Shown here in pieces: positions 28,138 through 39,641 of a stretch of 64,000 bases of DNA. The notes below the pieces were generated by a model, which was not told the origin of the DNA, searched no databases, and worked only from the letters and a program-made list of their open reading frames with translations. Both the position numbers and the translations under genes were made by a program. Positions within the stretch are counted from its first letter, which is position 1. Each line of letters begins with the position of its first letter. The stretch comes from Paratissierella segnis (GTDB lineage: Bacteria > Bacillota > Clostridia > Tissierellales > Tissierellaceae). Location of the stretch: the NCBI RefSeq assembly GCF_014385195.1, contig NZ_JACRTG010000030.1:1-64000 (forward strand), given 5' to 3'.

Positions 28138-29091
28138 TTAATCATATTTCACTTTTGGATCCAATATCCCATAGGTAATATCTACCAAAAGATTGCCCAA
28201 TAAAACTGTGGTTGCAACCACGACAGTGATACCTATAATTACAGGATAATCACGTGTTGTGATACTAGTTACCATCAGACTACCTATCCCAGGCCATGAA
28301 AAGACTTGTTCAGTAACTACAGCCCCTCCAACTAAAAAAGGTAATGAAGTGCCAAACAAAGTAACAATAGTACCCATTGCATTTCTCAGAGCATGTATAT
28401 ACACGGTCTTTATTTCTGACAATCCTGTTGCTCGAGCTGTACGCACATAATCTTCACTAAGAACCTCCAACATACTGCTTCTCATTTGACGCATCACATT
28501 TCCTAACTGTTGTAATGCTAAACAAGTGACAGGCATTGCCATATGCTTTAATAAGTCTATAATAGAATGTTCAGCACTGGACGAATACATTCCACCCATA
28601 GGAAGCCAACCAAGTTTTGCTGAAAATATCCAGATCATAAACATACCTATAAAAAATCCCGGTAAAGCCATTGACACAAGTGCGGCAGTAGCGGAAAAAA
28701 AGTCACCTATGGAGTAGGGCTTTCTTGAGGAGTGAATTCCAATGGGAATTGCAATGAAATAAGCAATCAGCAATGATGAAAATGTCAGCAATAATGTATT
28801 TCCAAATCTTTCTCCAATCATTTCTGTTACACTTCTATATTCACGAAGTGAAATACCCAAATTTCCTTTAAAAAATTCCTTTAACCATGTAAGATATTGT
28901 TTATAAACCGGCTGATTTAAGCCTAATTGTGAAGCACGTAATTCTATTTCTTCAGGTGACATATTAGAGTTTGCCAATATATAATCTAAAGAAGAACCTG
29001 GTGCCAAATATGAAATAAAAAAAACAATTATTGTAATACAAAAAAATGTTAGAATAGATAACACAATTCGCCGTACTATATATTTTGCCAT
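28138..29091 (-). CDS. Peptide-type ABC transporter permease (DppB)
   Basis: A 317-residue membrane permease. The N-terminus KYIVRRIVLSILTFFCI and SYLAPGSS are typical of DppB/OppB, and the EAA loop is YVRTARATGLSEIKTVYIHALRNA. It pairs with DppC at 28121. It lies 132 bases downstream of the GH1 gene, which places the transporter in the same locus. Confidence 0.94.
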   Translation of the reverse strand: MAKYIVRRIVLSILTFFCITIIVFFISYLAPGSSLDYILANSNMSPEEIELRASQLGLNQPVYKQYLTWLKEFFKGNLGISLREYRSVTEMIGERFGNTLLLTFSSLLIAYFIAIPIGIHSSRKPYSIGDFFSATAALVSMALPGFFIGMFMIWIFSAKLGWLPMGGMYSSSAEHSIIDLLKHMAMPVTCLALQQLGNVMRQMRSSMLEVLSEDYVRTARATGLSEIKTVYIHALRNAMGTIVTLFGTSLPFLVGGAVVTEQVFSWPGIGSLMVTSITTRDYPVIIGITVVVATTVLLGNLLVDITYGILDPKVKYD

Positions 29092-29223
29092 TTCGTCACT
29101 CCTTCTACTTCTAATGTAATGGATGAAATTATATTACGATTAAAGCATAGACAACCAAAACATGTGCCAAGGATTTGTAGCATTGTTTCTAATAATTTTT
29201 TGAAATATGTGTCTATATTTAGC

Positions 29224-32080
<2,857 letters not shown>

Positions 32081-32246
32081 TTGTATGCCCCCAATTATAT
32101 AATAAATTTACAATCTATTATTGTTTCAAGTATTCTATACTAATTACATTTAATAACAAAACTTCTCATAGTCTTTGAGGTATCCTTTATTTTTTTATAT
32201 AAATATCTCATTAACATCAATGTCTCCCAGAAAAGAAATAAAAAAA

Positions 32247-32294
32247 AGGCATAAATCCATATATGGTTATAAAACCATACATAGGTTTATGCCT
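32247..32294 (-). terminator. RAT-controlled leader terminator before the beta-glucoside EIIBC
   Basis: A long stem between AGGCATAAACCTATGTATGG-type (5' arm) and its near complement ending at 32247, followed on the minus strand by a run of at least seven T. The 5' arm overlaps the RAT element. It is a near copy of 20525-20574. Confidence 0.92.
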
Positions 32295-32315
32295 GATTGC
32301 TATCAGTAACACACC
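32284..32315 (-). promoter_or_regulatory. RAT antiterminator element (copy 2)
   Basis: The minus strand reads GGTGTGTTACTG then ATCAGGCATAAACC, differing from copy 1 only in the middle of the element. It is the binding site for a LicT-type antiterminator and governs the EIIBC-GH1-ABC locus. Confidence 0.92.
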
Positions 32316-32372
32316 TATTCTCAATAATTTCAGATAATATTAACTCTAATGTTTCTTTGTTCCTTATAATCA

Positions 32373-32402
32373 AGGATAACATATAAATGAGTGATATGTC
32401 AA
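32373..32402 (-). promoter_or_regulatory. Probable sigma-A promoter of the beta-glucoside locus
   Basis: TTGACA (32397-32402) and TATCCT (32373-32378) with an 18-bp spacer. Flanking bases are shared with the licT-like promoter at 20647-20676. Confidence 0.65.
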
Positions 32403-32502
32403 CAGTCTATTTTAATAAAATTTAATAAATTTCTGGAGAAGTCAAACATATGTGACACGGATCTCTGAAAATGCTGTGGTTTTTTATTTTACCAATGATT
32501 AT

Positions 32503-32547
32503 TTAATCAACTCCTCTCATTGAATCGACCATCTTAATATTTTTCAT
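32503..32547 (-). pseudogene. Tiny relic of an FtsX-type permease C-terminus
   Basis: The minus strand encodes MKNIKMVDSMRGVD and a stop, nearly the same as the last residues of the relic at 39642-39782 (KNIKMVDSMKAVD). It carries no function. It lies in the 669-base divergent gap between 32080 and 32750, which otherwise holds RAT copy 2 and two promoters. Confidence 0.5.
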
Positions 32548-32610
32548 AGGTCAATATTATACATGTTTGATTCCTTCAGAACTTGACGCTATCTAACGGC
32601 AAGTTTTATA

Positions 32611-32639
32611 TTGACATTGCATTGTTAGTTTGCTAAAAT
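32611..32639 (+). promoter_or_regulatory. Sigma-A promoter of the second antiterminator operon
   Basis: TTGACA (32611-32616), a 17-bp spacer, and TAAAAT (32634-32639). It lies just upstream of a leader terminator, at the right distance to start the attenuated transcript. Confidence 0.8.
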
Positions 32640-32654
32640 TTAACCTAAAGAGTT

Positions 32655-32717
32655 AGTTCGTTGGTGAAAAGCAACACTAGGCTCGAAGACAAATGTTTTC
32701 GAGCCCTTATTTTTTGG
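32655..32717 (+). terminator. Attenuating leader terminator with a non-canonical antiterminator candidate
   Basis: GGCTCGAA (32680-32687) pairs with TTCGAGCC (32698-32705), extendable inward by ACA/TGT, followed by CTTATTTTTT. The region just upstream (TTGGTGAAAAGCAACACTAG) overlaps the 5' arm and is where a RAT would sit, but it does not match the LicT RAT consensus. The BglG-type protein encoded right after may recognise it. Confidence 0.75.
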
Positions 32718-32749
32718 GTAAACTTTCAAAAAACTATGGAGGGGTAAGT

Positions 32750-33613
32750 ATGAAATATTTTTATCTGAAGACAATAAATAATAACGCCATTGTTTCTATA
32801 GATGAAAATCATCAAGAGGCGATTATTTTAGGTAAAGCGGTTGGAGTAGACCCTAATCGCTATGTTGGAGGTCAAGTTAATCCAAGTTTAATTGAAAGAG
32901 TTTTTACAAAAAATAATGAATATATTGAACCCTTATTACGTGATATTCCCTATTCCTATTATGCGTTAGTTCAATGGATAATGGACTATGCTGAGAAAGA
33001 GTTTAATTATGATTTTAAGGAGTCTCTATATCTTACTTTGCTTGATCATATAGTCTTTGCAAATAAAAGATATCAAGAGGGTGAAGTTATAATCAATCCA
33101 TTGCTTAATGAAATAAAAGCATTTGAAAGAGAGAAGTATGATTTTGCTACCAAGGTTGTTAGGGAAATCAACAACAGATTGGAAACATCCTTTGATGAAA
33201 ACGAAGTGGGATTTATTGCCTTTCATTTTGTTAACGCAATGTCAGAATTAAGTCAGAGTCAAAACAAAAAAGTAGTTGTAATACTGAAGGAGTTAACGGA
33301 TTTTTTAACGGATTTTTTGTCTAATTCAAGGCATCTAGAAATTGATCAAGAATCATACTATTTTTCGAGATTGATAACACATTTAAAATATTTGTTGACA
33401 AGAGCTCTATCAAATAAGAATATCAAAAATGGAGGTGATGATGCCAAGCTTATAGGGATGATTAAGGAAAACTTTTATGACGAATGGACAATTTCTTTAG
33501 AGATATGCGCATATTTAAAGAATGAATACAATATCGTCACGAGTGAACAAGAAGTAGCATATATAACTATGCATCTTTTACCAATTTTAAATAATTCGAA
33601 AGGAGAAAACTAG
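32750..33613 (+). CDS. BglG-family antiterminator (divergent)
   Basis: A 287-residue PTS-regulated antiterminator: CAT-like domain (YFYLKTINNNAIVSI, AIILGKAVG; residues 1-55) and two PRDs with histidines in LLDHIVFA, FIAFHFVNAM, ITHLKYLL and ITMHLLPIL. It is clearly more distant from the LicT-like protein at 19613 than usual paralogues, and its leader lacks a canonical RAT, so it probably has its own RNA specificity. The ATG at 32750 has GGAGGGG six bases ahead; a longer frame from 32693 starts inside the leader terminator. It is the first gene of a four-gene operon with the EIIBC four bases on. Confidence 0.9.
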   Translation: MKYFYLKTINNNAIVSIDENHQEAIILGKAVGVDPNRYVGGQVNPSLIERVFTKNNEYIEPLLRDIPYSYYALVQWIMDYAEKEFNYDFKESLYLTLLDHIVFANKRYQEGEVIINPLLNEIKAFEREKYDFATKVVREINNRLETSFDENEVGFIAFHFVNAMSELSQSQNKKVVVILKELTDFLTDFLSNSRHLEIDQESYYFSRLITHLKYLLTRALSNKNIKNGGDDAKLIGMIKENFYDEWTISLEICAYLKNEYNIVTSEQEVAYITMHLLPILNNSKGEN

Positions 33614-33616
33614 ACT

Positions 33617-34993
33617 GTGGAAATGTCTAAAAAAGAATTGGCTCAACAAATAATTAATGAAGTTGGAGGTGAGGTAAACATCAATGAAATTTCACATTGC
33701 ATGACTCGTTTGAGACTTACTGTGAATGATCAAAAATCAGCCAATATTGAAAAAATAGAAAAACTTCCCGGGGTAATGAAAGTTATTGCTATAGGAGATC
33801 AACTGCAAATTGTGCTGGGTGGAATTGTTGATGAGGTTTTTGATGAAGTAGCATCTTTAATTGAAAACAATGATATTGTTAGTAAGGAATGTGTTAATGA
33901 GAATATTGATGAAACCGTCGTCGAAAAACAAGGTATTCTTAATCGTTTGATTACATTACTATCAGGTATTATTTCACCGATTATTCCTGCAATGATGGCA
34001 TCAGGGTTCATCACGACAACAGCTAGGTTAGCGATAATATTGGGAGTACCGGAAACAAATTCAACTATTCAACTGTTATTAACGTTTGGAGATGTTTTGT
34101 ACGGATTTTTCCCTATTATAATAGCTTGGTCAGCGGCAAGGTACTTTAAGGCTAATGCAGGTGTAACCTTAATGGTCATTGGAATTCTTGTATATCCTGG
34201 ATTTACAAACTTATTTAATGATGGCGCTTCTATTAGTTTTCTTGGTATTAATGTAGCTAACGTTTATTATGGAAGCTCAGTTTTACCGGCAATCTTTGGA
34301 ACATATTTACTTGCAAAGATAGACAATTGGTTGCGTAATATTCTTCCAAGTTTTATGAAAAGTATTTTTGTACCATTCCTGTCTGCCCTAATAGTGACAC
34401 CTTTGCTTATTACAATCATAGGTCCGATTGGAGTTTGGGGAGGTAAAGTATTTGCTTCAATATTTACTAAATTATATGAGTTCAGTCCAATTTTGGCAGG
34501 AGGACTTATAGGAGGTATATGGCAAATACTAATTATCTTTGGAATGCACATAGCAATTTTAGGAATGGTAACTGTGCCAAATATAGCGGCAACAGGAAGA
34601 GATACTGTAATAATGACACATGCTCCATCGTTAATATGCCAAGTAACTGCAGGATTAGCTGTAGCTCTTAAAGCTAAGGATAAGGGAATAAAAAAGAATG
34701 CTTTTACTTTAAGTATTATGGCTCTCCTATCAGGTAGTGTGGTGGAGCCGGTTATGTACGGCGTTAATTTGAAATATAAGAAACCCTTTATTGCAGTCTG
34801 TATTGGCGGCGCAATTGGCGGTGCAATTACCGGAGCAAGTTTTGCTGGAACAACTGCAGCTGTAGCATTTGGAATATACACATTCCCGGTATATTTCGGA
34901 CAAGGATTTAAAGGGTTATTGTTAGGTTGTCTTGTCGGGGGATTAACTACATTCGCTTTAACTTATGCGATGGGTATTGATGAAAGGATTTAG
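33617..34993 (+). CDS. PTS beta-glucoside/sucrose-family EIIBC (no EIIA domain)
   Basis: Imports and phosphorylates an unidentified sugar or riboside. The N-terminal EIIB has its phosphocysteine in SHCMTRLRLTV (about residue 30), and the EIIC carries SGSVVEPVMYGVNLKYKKP, the equivalent of the EPALYG loop. It is 458 residues long and lacks EIIA, so it depends on one in trans (18589). The GTG start at 33617 lies 11 bases from GGAGA; an in-frame ATG at 33623 is further. The partner genes are not a glycosidase but an eIF2B-like protein and an ADP-ribosylglycohydrolase-family protein, which makes the substrate unusual. Confidence 0.92.
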   Translation: MEMSKKELAQQIINEVGGEVNINEISHCMTRLRLTVNDQKSANIEKIEKLPGVMKVIAIGDQLQIVLGGIVDEVFDEVASLIENNDIVSKECVNENIDETVVEKQGILNRLITLLSGIISPIIPAMMASGFITTTARLAIILGVPETNSTIQLLLTFGDVLYGFFPIIIAWSAARYFKANAGVTLMVIGILVYPGFTNLFNDGASISFLGINVANVYYGSSVLPAIFGTYLLAKIDNWLRNILPSFMKSIFVPFLSALIVTPLLITIIGPIGVWGGKVFASIFTKLYEFSPILAGGLIGGIWQILIIFGMHIAILGMVTVPNIAATGRDTVIMTHAPSLICQVTAGLAVALKAKDKGIKKNAFTLSIMALLSGSVVEPVMYGVNLKYKKPFIAVCIGGAIGGAITGASFAGTTAAVAFGIYTFPVYFGQGFKGLLLGCLVGGLTTFALTYAMGIDERI

Positions 34994-34995
34994 TT

Positions 34996-35958
34996 ATGGA
35001 AGAGATTAAGGTTAATGATATTGAGTTTATTTCAACCGATCATGTTTTGCAAGAAATTCAAGATATGAATGTTAAAGGGGGAAGCCCTTTCGGAAGGGCT
35101 GCAGCTTGGGCTTTCAAGCTAGCAGTAGAGAAAGAAAAATTTAACAATTATTCGGAAATTGAAAGCCGTTTTAAAGTAATTAGGAATAAATTACATGATT
35201 TAAAGCCTACTATGGCAACAATAAATAATACTAGCTTGATTATTGAAAAAGAGCTGGAACTAAACAAAGAAAAGTCCGTGAATGAAATATCTCATATAAT
35301 TAGCGAAGTTGCCGATAGTATAATAAGCTATTCTTTTGATTCGGTAAAAAAAGTGGGTGATATTGGGGCAGCTTATATCAAGGACAATGATACAATCTTG
35401 ATGCATAGTTATAGCAGTACATTGATGGAGGTATTTATTAGAGCTGCAAAACAAGGGAAAAAATTTAAAGTAATTTGTACTGAATCCAGACCTCTCAGAG
35501 AATCAAGAAATGCAGTAAATATCTTACAGGAATTGGATGTAGAAACAAAATTCATTTCAGATGCATCTGTTTATGAATTCCTTCATTTAGCGGATTATGT
35601 ATTAATGGGAGCAGATAGTCTAAGTGCTGATGGGAGCGTAGCCAATAAAATGGGAACTGCACAAATTGCAAAATTAGCAAGTTTTTGCAGAATTCCAGTC
35701 TTCATAGCCAGCGAATTGTATAAGTTGGACTTGAGAACTCAATTCGGTTATGCTGTGGAATTAGAAAGAAGAAGCAAATGGGAGTTAGTCAATAAAGATG
35801 ACTTTAAAAAGATGGAGAAATTAGAAGTTATTAACCAGTTCTTTGATTTAACTCCAGCTAGCGATATACGAGCTATTATTACAGAGTTTGGATTTCTTCA
35901 TCCGGCACAATTATCAATTTATTGGAATGAATTAGAAAAAAAAATAGGAGTTAGATAA
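34996..35958 (+). CDS. eIF2B/MtnA-family protein (sugar-phosphate isomerase-like)
   Basis: A 320-residue member of the eIF2B-alpha/MtnA/ribose-1,5-bisphosphate isomerase superfamily. It has a helical N-terminal domain (1-120) and a Rossmann-like domain with HSYSSTLMEV, FKVICTESRPLRES, LMGADSLSADGSVANKMGTAQIA. The isomerases normally have a catalytic Cys in the HC.TG/HC.AG loop; here that loop is HSYSST, as in non-catalytic eIF2B subunits. The Asp of GAD is present. It could be a phosphosugar isomerase with a changed active site, or a sugar-phosphate sensor. It starts two bases after the EIIBC stop and is followed after 38 bases by the glycohydrolase gene, so it belongs to the same pathway. 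Confidence 0.82.
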   Translation: MEEIKVNDIEFISTDHVLQEIQDMNVKGGSPFGRAAAWAFKLAVEKEKFNNYSEIESRFKVIRNKLHDLKPTMATINNTSLIIEKELELNKEKSVNEISHIISEVADSIISYSFDSVKKVGDIGAAYIKDNDTILMHSYSSTLMEVFIRAAKQGKKFKVICTESRPLRESRNAVNILQELDVETKFISDASVYEFLHLADYVLMGADSLSADGSVANKMGTAQIAKLASFCRIPVFIASELYKLDLRTQFGYAVELERRSKWELVNKDDFKKMEKLEVINQFFDLTPASDIRAIITEFGFLHPAQLSIYWNELEKKIGVR

Positions 35959-35996
35959 ATATTTAATTCTAAGTCTTAAGCATTATATCAGAAGGG

Positions 35997-37052
35997 ATGA
36001 TTAAAATTAAAAATTACGATTTAAAGGACAGAATACTTGGATGTCTATATTTAGCTGGTATAGGGGATGCAATGGGAGCTCCGTCAGAAGCGCTGAGTCA
36101 AAATGAAATATTAGAAAAATTCGGAGGCTACATTACTGAGTTTTATGGACCAGGAGATAGCTTGTACGTTCAAGGAAATATACCCGGAGAAATTACTGAT
36201 GACACATCTCAAATGTATGAAATGGCAAAGGCTGTAGTAAAATCAAATGGAAAGTTTACAGTTAATGATGCTGCAGAGGCTCTAGTATCGTGGTCAAAGA
36301 ATTATCCCAAGTATTATCCAAGAAATGCAGGAGCGACAACTAGATTTGTAATTGGAGAATTGATTAGCGGAAAAGATCCTGAACAAGTTGGTATGACTGG
36401 AAAGACATATGACCGCGGAACAACAAACGGGGCTGCAATGAGAGTTGCGGCAGCAGGATTAGTGAATCCCGGCAATTTGGATAAAGCCACTGAAATGGCA
36501 ATCACTATGTCTAAACCATCGCATGGAACCCAGCATGCATTTGCAGGCTCAAGTGCAATTGCTTGCGGCATTGCCGAGGCATTAACGCAAGATTCTACGG
36601 TTGTGTCAGTTATTGAAGCTTGCATATATGGAGCAAAAAAGGGATATATAATTGGCAATAAAGAAGCTAGAAATGCTTCAGGTTTGAACTTGCTGCCTAA
36701 AATATTTAAAAGCATTGAAGTCGCCTTTGATACTGTAACAATGGAGGAAACGCTTCAGCAATTAGATTCTATAGTAGGAAATGACGGTTCAATTCAAAGC
36801 AGTGTGGCTTCTGCTATTGGAATTTTTTTAGCAACTAAAGGGGACGCGAGAAAGACTGTAATTTATGGAGCTAATCTTGGTGGTGATACAGATACTATTG
36901 CATGTATTGCCGGTATGTTATCCGGGGCTTTTTGCGGATTATCTTCAATCGAAAAGGATTGGATTGAATTCTTTGAAGATGCTAATCCAGATTTGAAATT
37001 AAGAGAACTAGGCGAAGATTTGATACAAATAGCCAACAAAAATATCAAATAG
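35997..37052 (+). CDS. ADP-ribosylglycohydrolase (DraG)-family protein
   Basis: A 351-residue helical dimetal (Mg/Mn) hydrolase fold. Metal motifs are GDAMGAPSE near the N-terminus, EITDDTSQM, and near the C-terminus GGDTDTIACIAGML. The family removes ADP-ribose from proteins or small molecules but also includes members linked to nucleoside and riboside use. Within a PTS operon it probably cleaves a phosphorylated N- or O-riboside; that is inference. The ATG at 35997 directly abuts GAAGGG, poor spacing for a start, and no better in-frame ATG exists before residue ~26; weak or coupled initiation, or an AUU start at 36006, is possible. A terminator follows at 37061. Confidence 0.85.
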   Translation: MIKIKNYDLKDRILGCLYLAGIGDAMGAPSEALSQNEILEKFGGYITEFYGPGDSLYVQGNIPGEITDDTSQMYEMAKAVVKSNGKFTVNDAAEALVSWSKNYPKYYPRNAGATTRFVIGELISGKDPEQVGMTGKTYDRGTTNGAAMRVAAAGLVNPGNLDKATEMAITMSKPSHGTQHAFAGSSAIACGIAEALTQDSTVVSVIEACIYGAKKGYIIGNKEARNASGLNLLPKIFKSIEVAFDTVTMEETLQQLDSIVGNDGSIQSSVASAIGIFLATKGDARKTVIYGANLGGDTDTIACIAGMLSGAFCGLSSIEKDWIEFFEDANPDLKLRELGEDLIQIANKNIK

Positions 37053-37060
37053 CATTAATA

Positions 37061-37097
37061 AATGGATAGAAGGAAAGCTTCTATCCATTTTGTATTT
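37061..37097 (+). terminator. Intrinsic terminator of the EIIBC/eIF2B-like/DraG-like operon
   Basis: AATGGATAGAAG and CTTCTATCCATT form a perfect 12-bp stem with a 5-nt loop, followed by TTGTATTTT. Confidence 0.9.
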
Positions 37098-37324
37098 TAC
37101 AAACCATGAGTATAATTAGTGATATGAATTATAATTGACGATGAAGCTATCACGCTGAGCTCTTCTAGGGATCCCTCTTTTAGATCCGATATACTATTTA
37201 ATTAAAGCATTGTTTATATATTTCTCTAATGCTATAATCAATTATAGCTACTATTCACAATTAAAAGCGGAGGGTTCTCTTTTCCTTAGTCCCAAAGGCT
37301 CTACCCAAGCAATCTTTTATCTTT

Positions 37325-37447
37325 TAATTATGCATTGTGAACTGCCGTGTGCCCAACAGTAGAAATTTCAAAACCTTTGGTTTTGTGAAATTTCACTGAG
37401 TGGGTATAGGTATACATTATAAATTGTGAATTATGCATTGTGAATTG
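37325..37447. repeat. AT-rich repeat unit with a long hairpin
   Basis: AATTATGCATTGTGAACTG (37325-37343) recurs as AATTGTGAATTATGCATTG plus TGAATTG (37422-37447); similar text occurs at 51678-51705 between purD and purH. Between the two copies lies an imperfect hairpin (about 37351-37405): CCCAaCAGT and GAAATTTCA pair with TGAAATTTC, ACTG and GTGGG. It looks like a small dispersed non-coding element. The 414-base gap (37053-37466) also holds the terminator above and otherwise AT-rich sequence without a gene. Confidence 0.5.
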
Positions 37448-37466
37448 AAATAAAGGGGGTTAATCT

Positions 37467-38747
37467 GTGAAACTTAATTATAAGCGTACTTTTTTTATAG
37501 GACTTGCTTTCCTATCTATATCAGCATTTTGGCAATTATATGACAATATCATTCCTTTAATCTTACAAAATACCTTTGAAATCGGCGAAACCTTGACCGG
37601 AGCCATAATGGCAGTGGATAATGTTTTAGCCTTATTTTTACTTCCGCTCTTTGGTTCTCTTTCAGACAGGGTAAATACCAAGCTTGGAAAACGTACTCCA
37701 TTTATACTGGCAGGAACTGTTATTGCCGTCTTATCCATGACACTGATACCCATAGCCGATCAAACAAAGAATTTCACCTTATTTTTTATTTCCTTGGGTG
37801 TGGTATTGCTTGCAATGAGTTCCTACCGCTCACCTGCAGTTGCTTTGATGCCTGATCTAACGCCCAAAGAGCTTAGAAGCAAGGCAAATTCGATAATCAA
37901 TCTTATGGGTGCTGTTGGAGCTATTATTACATTGGCAATGATCAGTATTCTCATCCCAAAAACAGCACATCCAAATTATACTAAGATTTTTAGCTCTGTA
38001 TCCGCTTTGATGATAATATCTATTACAATCCTTCTAATTACAATCAGAGAAAAAAAGTTGTCGATGGAAATTTCGAACGATAATATAGCGCCGGAAAAAG
38101 AACATATAAAAAATACAAATAAAGATATGTCAATGCCAAAGGATGTTAAAAGGAGCTTATACTTTATACTCGCATCCATATTCTTATGGTTTGTAGCATA
38201 TAATGCCGTAACAACTGCTTTCTCAAGATATGCTGTTAAGGTTTGGAATTTACAGGGAGGAAGCTTTGCAAACGCTCTAATGGTAGCAACAGGTGCGGCT
38301 ATTCTCGCCTATATACCGATAGGTATCATTTCCACTAACATAGGAAGAAAGAAAACAATTATGGCGGGAATTATTATAATGAGTATTTCATATTTTTTCG
38401 GATTTTTATTTAAAGAGTATTCACCAATGATTAATGTCGTATTTGCTTTTACAGGAATTGGCTGGGCAGCGATAAATGTAAACTCTTATCCAATGGTGGT
38501 TGAAATGAGTAAGAGCTCTGATGTCGGTAAATATACCGGACTTTATTATACATTTTCCATGGCGGCACAGGTATTAACCCCAATATTGTCAGGTGCCCTG
38601 TTAGAAAATATATCCTATAGGACTTTGTTTCCATATTCTCTAATCTTTTCCTTATTATCTCTATGTACAATGTCGATGGTACGGCACGGAGACTCAAAAC
38701 CTCCTAAAAAATCCAGTGCATTGGATCATTTTGCTGTTGATAATTAA
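37467..38747 (+). CDS. MFS transporter (sugar/proton symporter-like)
   Basis: A 426-residue protein with about twelve membrane segments. The motif GSLSDRVNTKLGKRTPFIL after helix 2 and a related ISTNIGRKKTIMAGI after helix 8 mark the major facilitator superfamily. The N-terminus resembles the SLC45/sucrose-type and GPH-like carriers. Substrate unknown. The GTG start has GGGGG seven bases before. It is followed after 57 bases by a glycerophosphodiester phosphodiesterase, which could mean uptake of a glycerophosphodiester or the product of a lipid; that link is inference. Confidence 0.87.
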   Translation: MKLNYKRTFFIGLAFLSISAFWQLYDNIIPLILQNTFEIGETLTGAIMAVDNVLALFLLPLFGSLSDRVNTKLGKRTPFILAGTVIAVLSMTLIPIADQTKNFTLFFISLGVVLLAMSSYRSPAVALMPDLTPKELRSKANSIINLMGAVGAIITLAMISILIPKTAHPNYTKIFSSVSALMIISITILLITIREKKLSMEISNDNIAPEKEHIKNTNKDMSMPKDVKRSLYFILASIFLWFVAYNAVTTAFSRYAVKVWNLQGGSFANALMVATGAAILAYIPIGIISTNIGRKKTIMAGIIIMSISYFFGFLFKEYSPMINVVFAFTGIGWAAINVNSYPMVVEMSKSSDVGKYTGLYYTFSMAAQVLTPILSGALLENISYRTLFPYSLIFSLLSLCTMSMVRHGDSKPPKKSSALDHFAVDN

Positions 38748-38803
38748 CTATAAGTTGCGGTATCATTTTAATTTAAGTCAACCAAAAATTTGGAGATGAG
38801 TAA

Positions 38804-39622
38804 ATGTTTTATTTGTTTGGAATATTGATTCTATATCTTTTTTTAATTATGCCAAGGATGATAAATCGCAAAGATTTTTCCCATTTTGAAAACAGAGACT
38901 ATGCCCATAGGGGATTGCACAAAGAGGGAAATATTGCCCCAGAAAATTCAATTTTGGCATTTGAACTTGCAGTAAAAGAAGGGTATGGAATTGAACTTGA
39001 CGTACAACTAACTAAGGATGACATCCCTGTAGTTTTTCATGATTTTTCTTTGAAAAGAATGTGCGGACTAGATAAAAAAGTAGATGAGCTTACCTTTGCT
39101 GAGCTTAAAAATTTGCGTTTATCCAATTCGGAAGAAAGCATTCCCAGCTTAAAAGAAGTCTTGGATTTGGTGAAGGGTCAAGTCCCTTTAATCATAGAAT
39201 TTAAAACACACAACAACAATTCAAATCTCTGTGAAATCACAGCGCCTATTCTTGATAATTATAATGGCGTATATTGTGTTGAATCCTTCAATCCTTATAT
39301 TCTTATGTGGTACAAAAAAAATAGGCCCCTTATTGTGAGGGGGCAGCTTTCTACAAAATTTGTAAAAAAGGGATCTAAAAAAACTAATAAGGTTTTAGAT
39401 TTTACTTTGCAAAATTTATTGTTTAATTTCATTACAAAACCTGATTTTATCGCTTTTAATCATAGGTATAAAAATATGCTGTCCTTTAAAATAAATCACT
39501 GCTTATATAAAATACCTACCATAGCATATACGATACAATCTATTGAAGAATTGGAACGAAATAAAAGCAATTTCGATTTGTTTATATTTGAAGATTTTAT
39601 ACCTATTAAGGAGAATGGTTGA
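38804..39622 (+). CDS. Glycerophosphodiester phosphodiesterase
   Basis: Splits glycerophosphodiesters to an alcohol and glycerol-3-phosphate. It has a single N-terminal membrane anchor (residues 2-18) and a GDPD barrel with HRGLHKEGNIAPENS (catalytic His-Arg and the Glu-Asn pair), GIELDVQLTKDDIPVVFHD (metal-site Glu-Asp and catalytic His), and LIIEFKTH. At 272 residues it is standard for membrane-anchored YqiK/UgpQ-like forms. Its stop codon lies inside the hairpin at 39605-39640. Confidence 0.92.
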   Translation: MFYLFGILILYLFLIMPRMINRKDFSHFENRDYAHRGLHKEGNIAPENSILAFELAVKEGYGIELDVQLTKDDIPVVFHDFSLKRMCGLDKKVDELTFAELKNLRLSNSEESIPSLKEVLDLVKGQVPLIIEFKTHNNNSNLCEITAPILDNYNGVYCVESFNPYILMWYKKNRPLIVRGQLSTKFVKKGSKKTNKVLDFTLQNLLFNFITKPDFIAFNHRYKNMLSFKINHCLYKIPTIAYTIQSIEELERNKSNFDLFIFEDFIPIKENG

Positions 39623-39640
39623 TGCCCTTTCTCCTTAATA
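39605..39640. terminator. Bidirectional intrinsic terminator
   Basis: TATTAAGGAGAA (39605-39616) pairs with TTCTCCTTAATA (39629-39640), followed by TATTT on the plus strand. It ends the phosphodiesterase transcript and, on the other strand, the HlyD/FtsX relic transcript. Confidence 0.8.
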
Positions 39641-39641
39641 T

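Noticed and set aside
34267..34881. A 204-codon open frame on the minus strand inside the EIIBC gene
   Set aside because: It is antisense to a well-conserved membrane protein, has no ribosome site and a low-complexity Pro/Ile/Ala composition typical of a mirror frame.
37351..37405. A T-box or other riboswitch before the MFS gene
   Set aside because: The hairpin has no T-box sequence or known aptamer core, and similar flanking repeats occur elsewhere, which favours a dispersed element.
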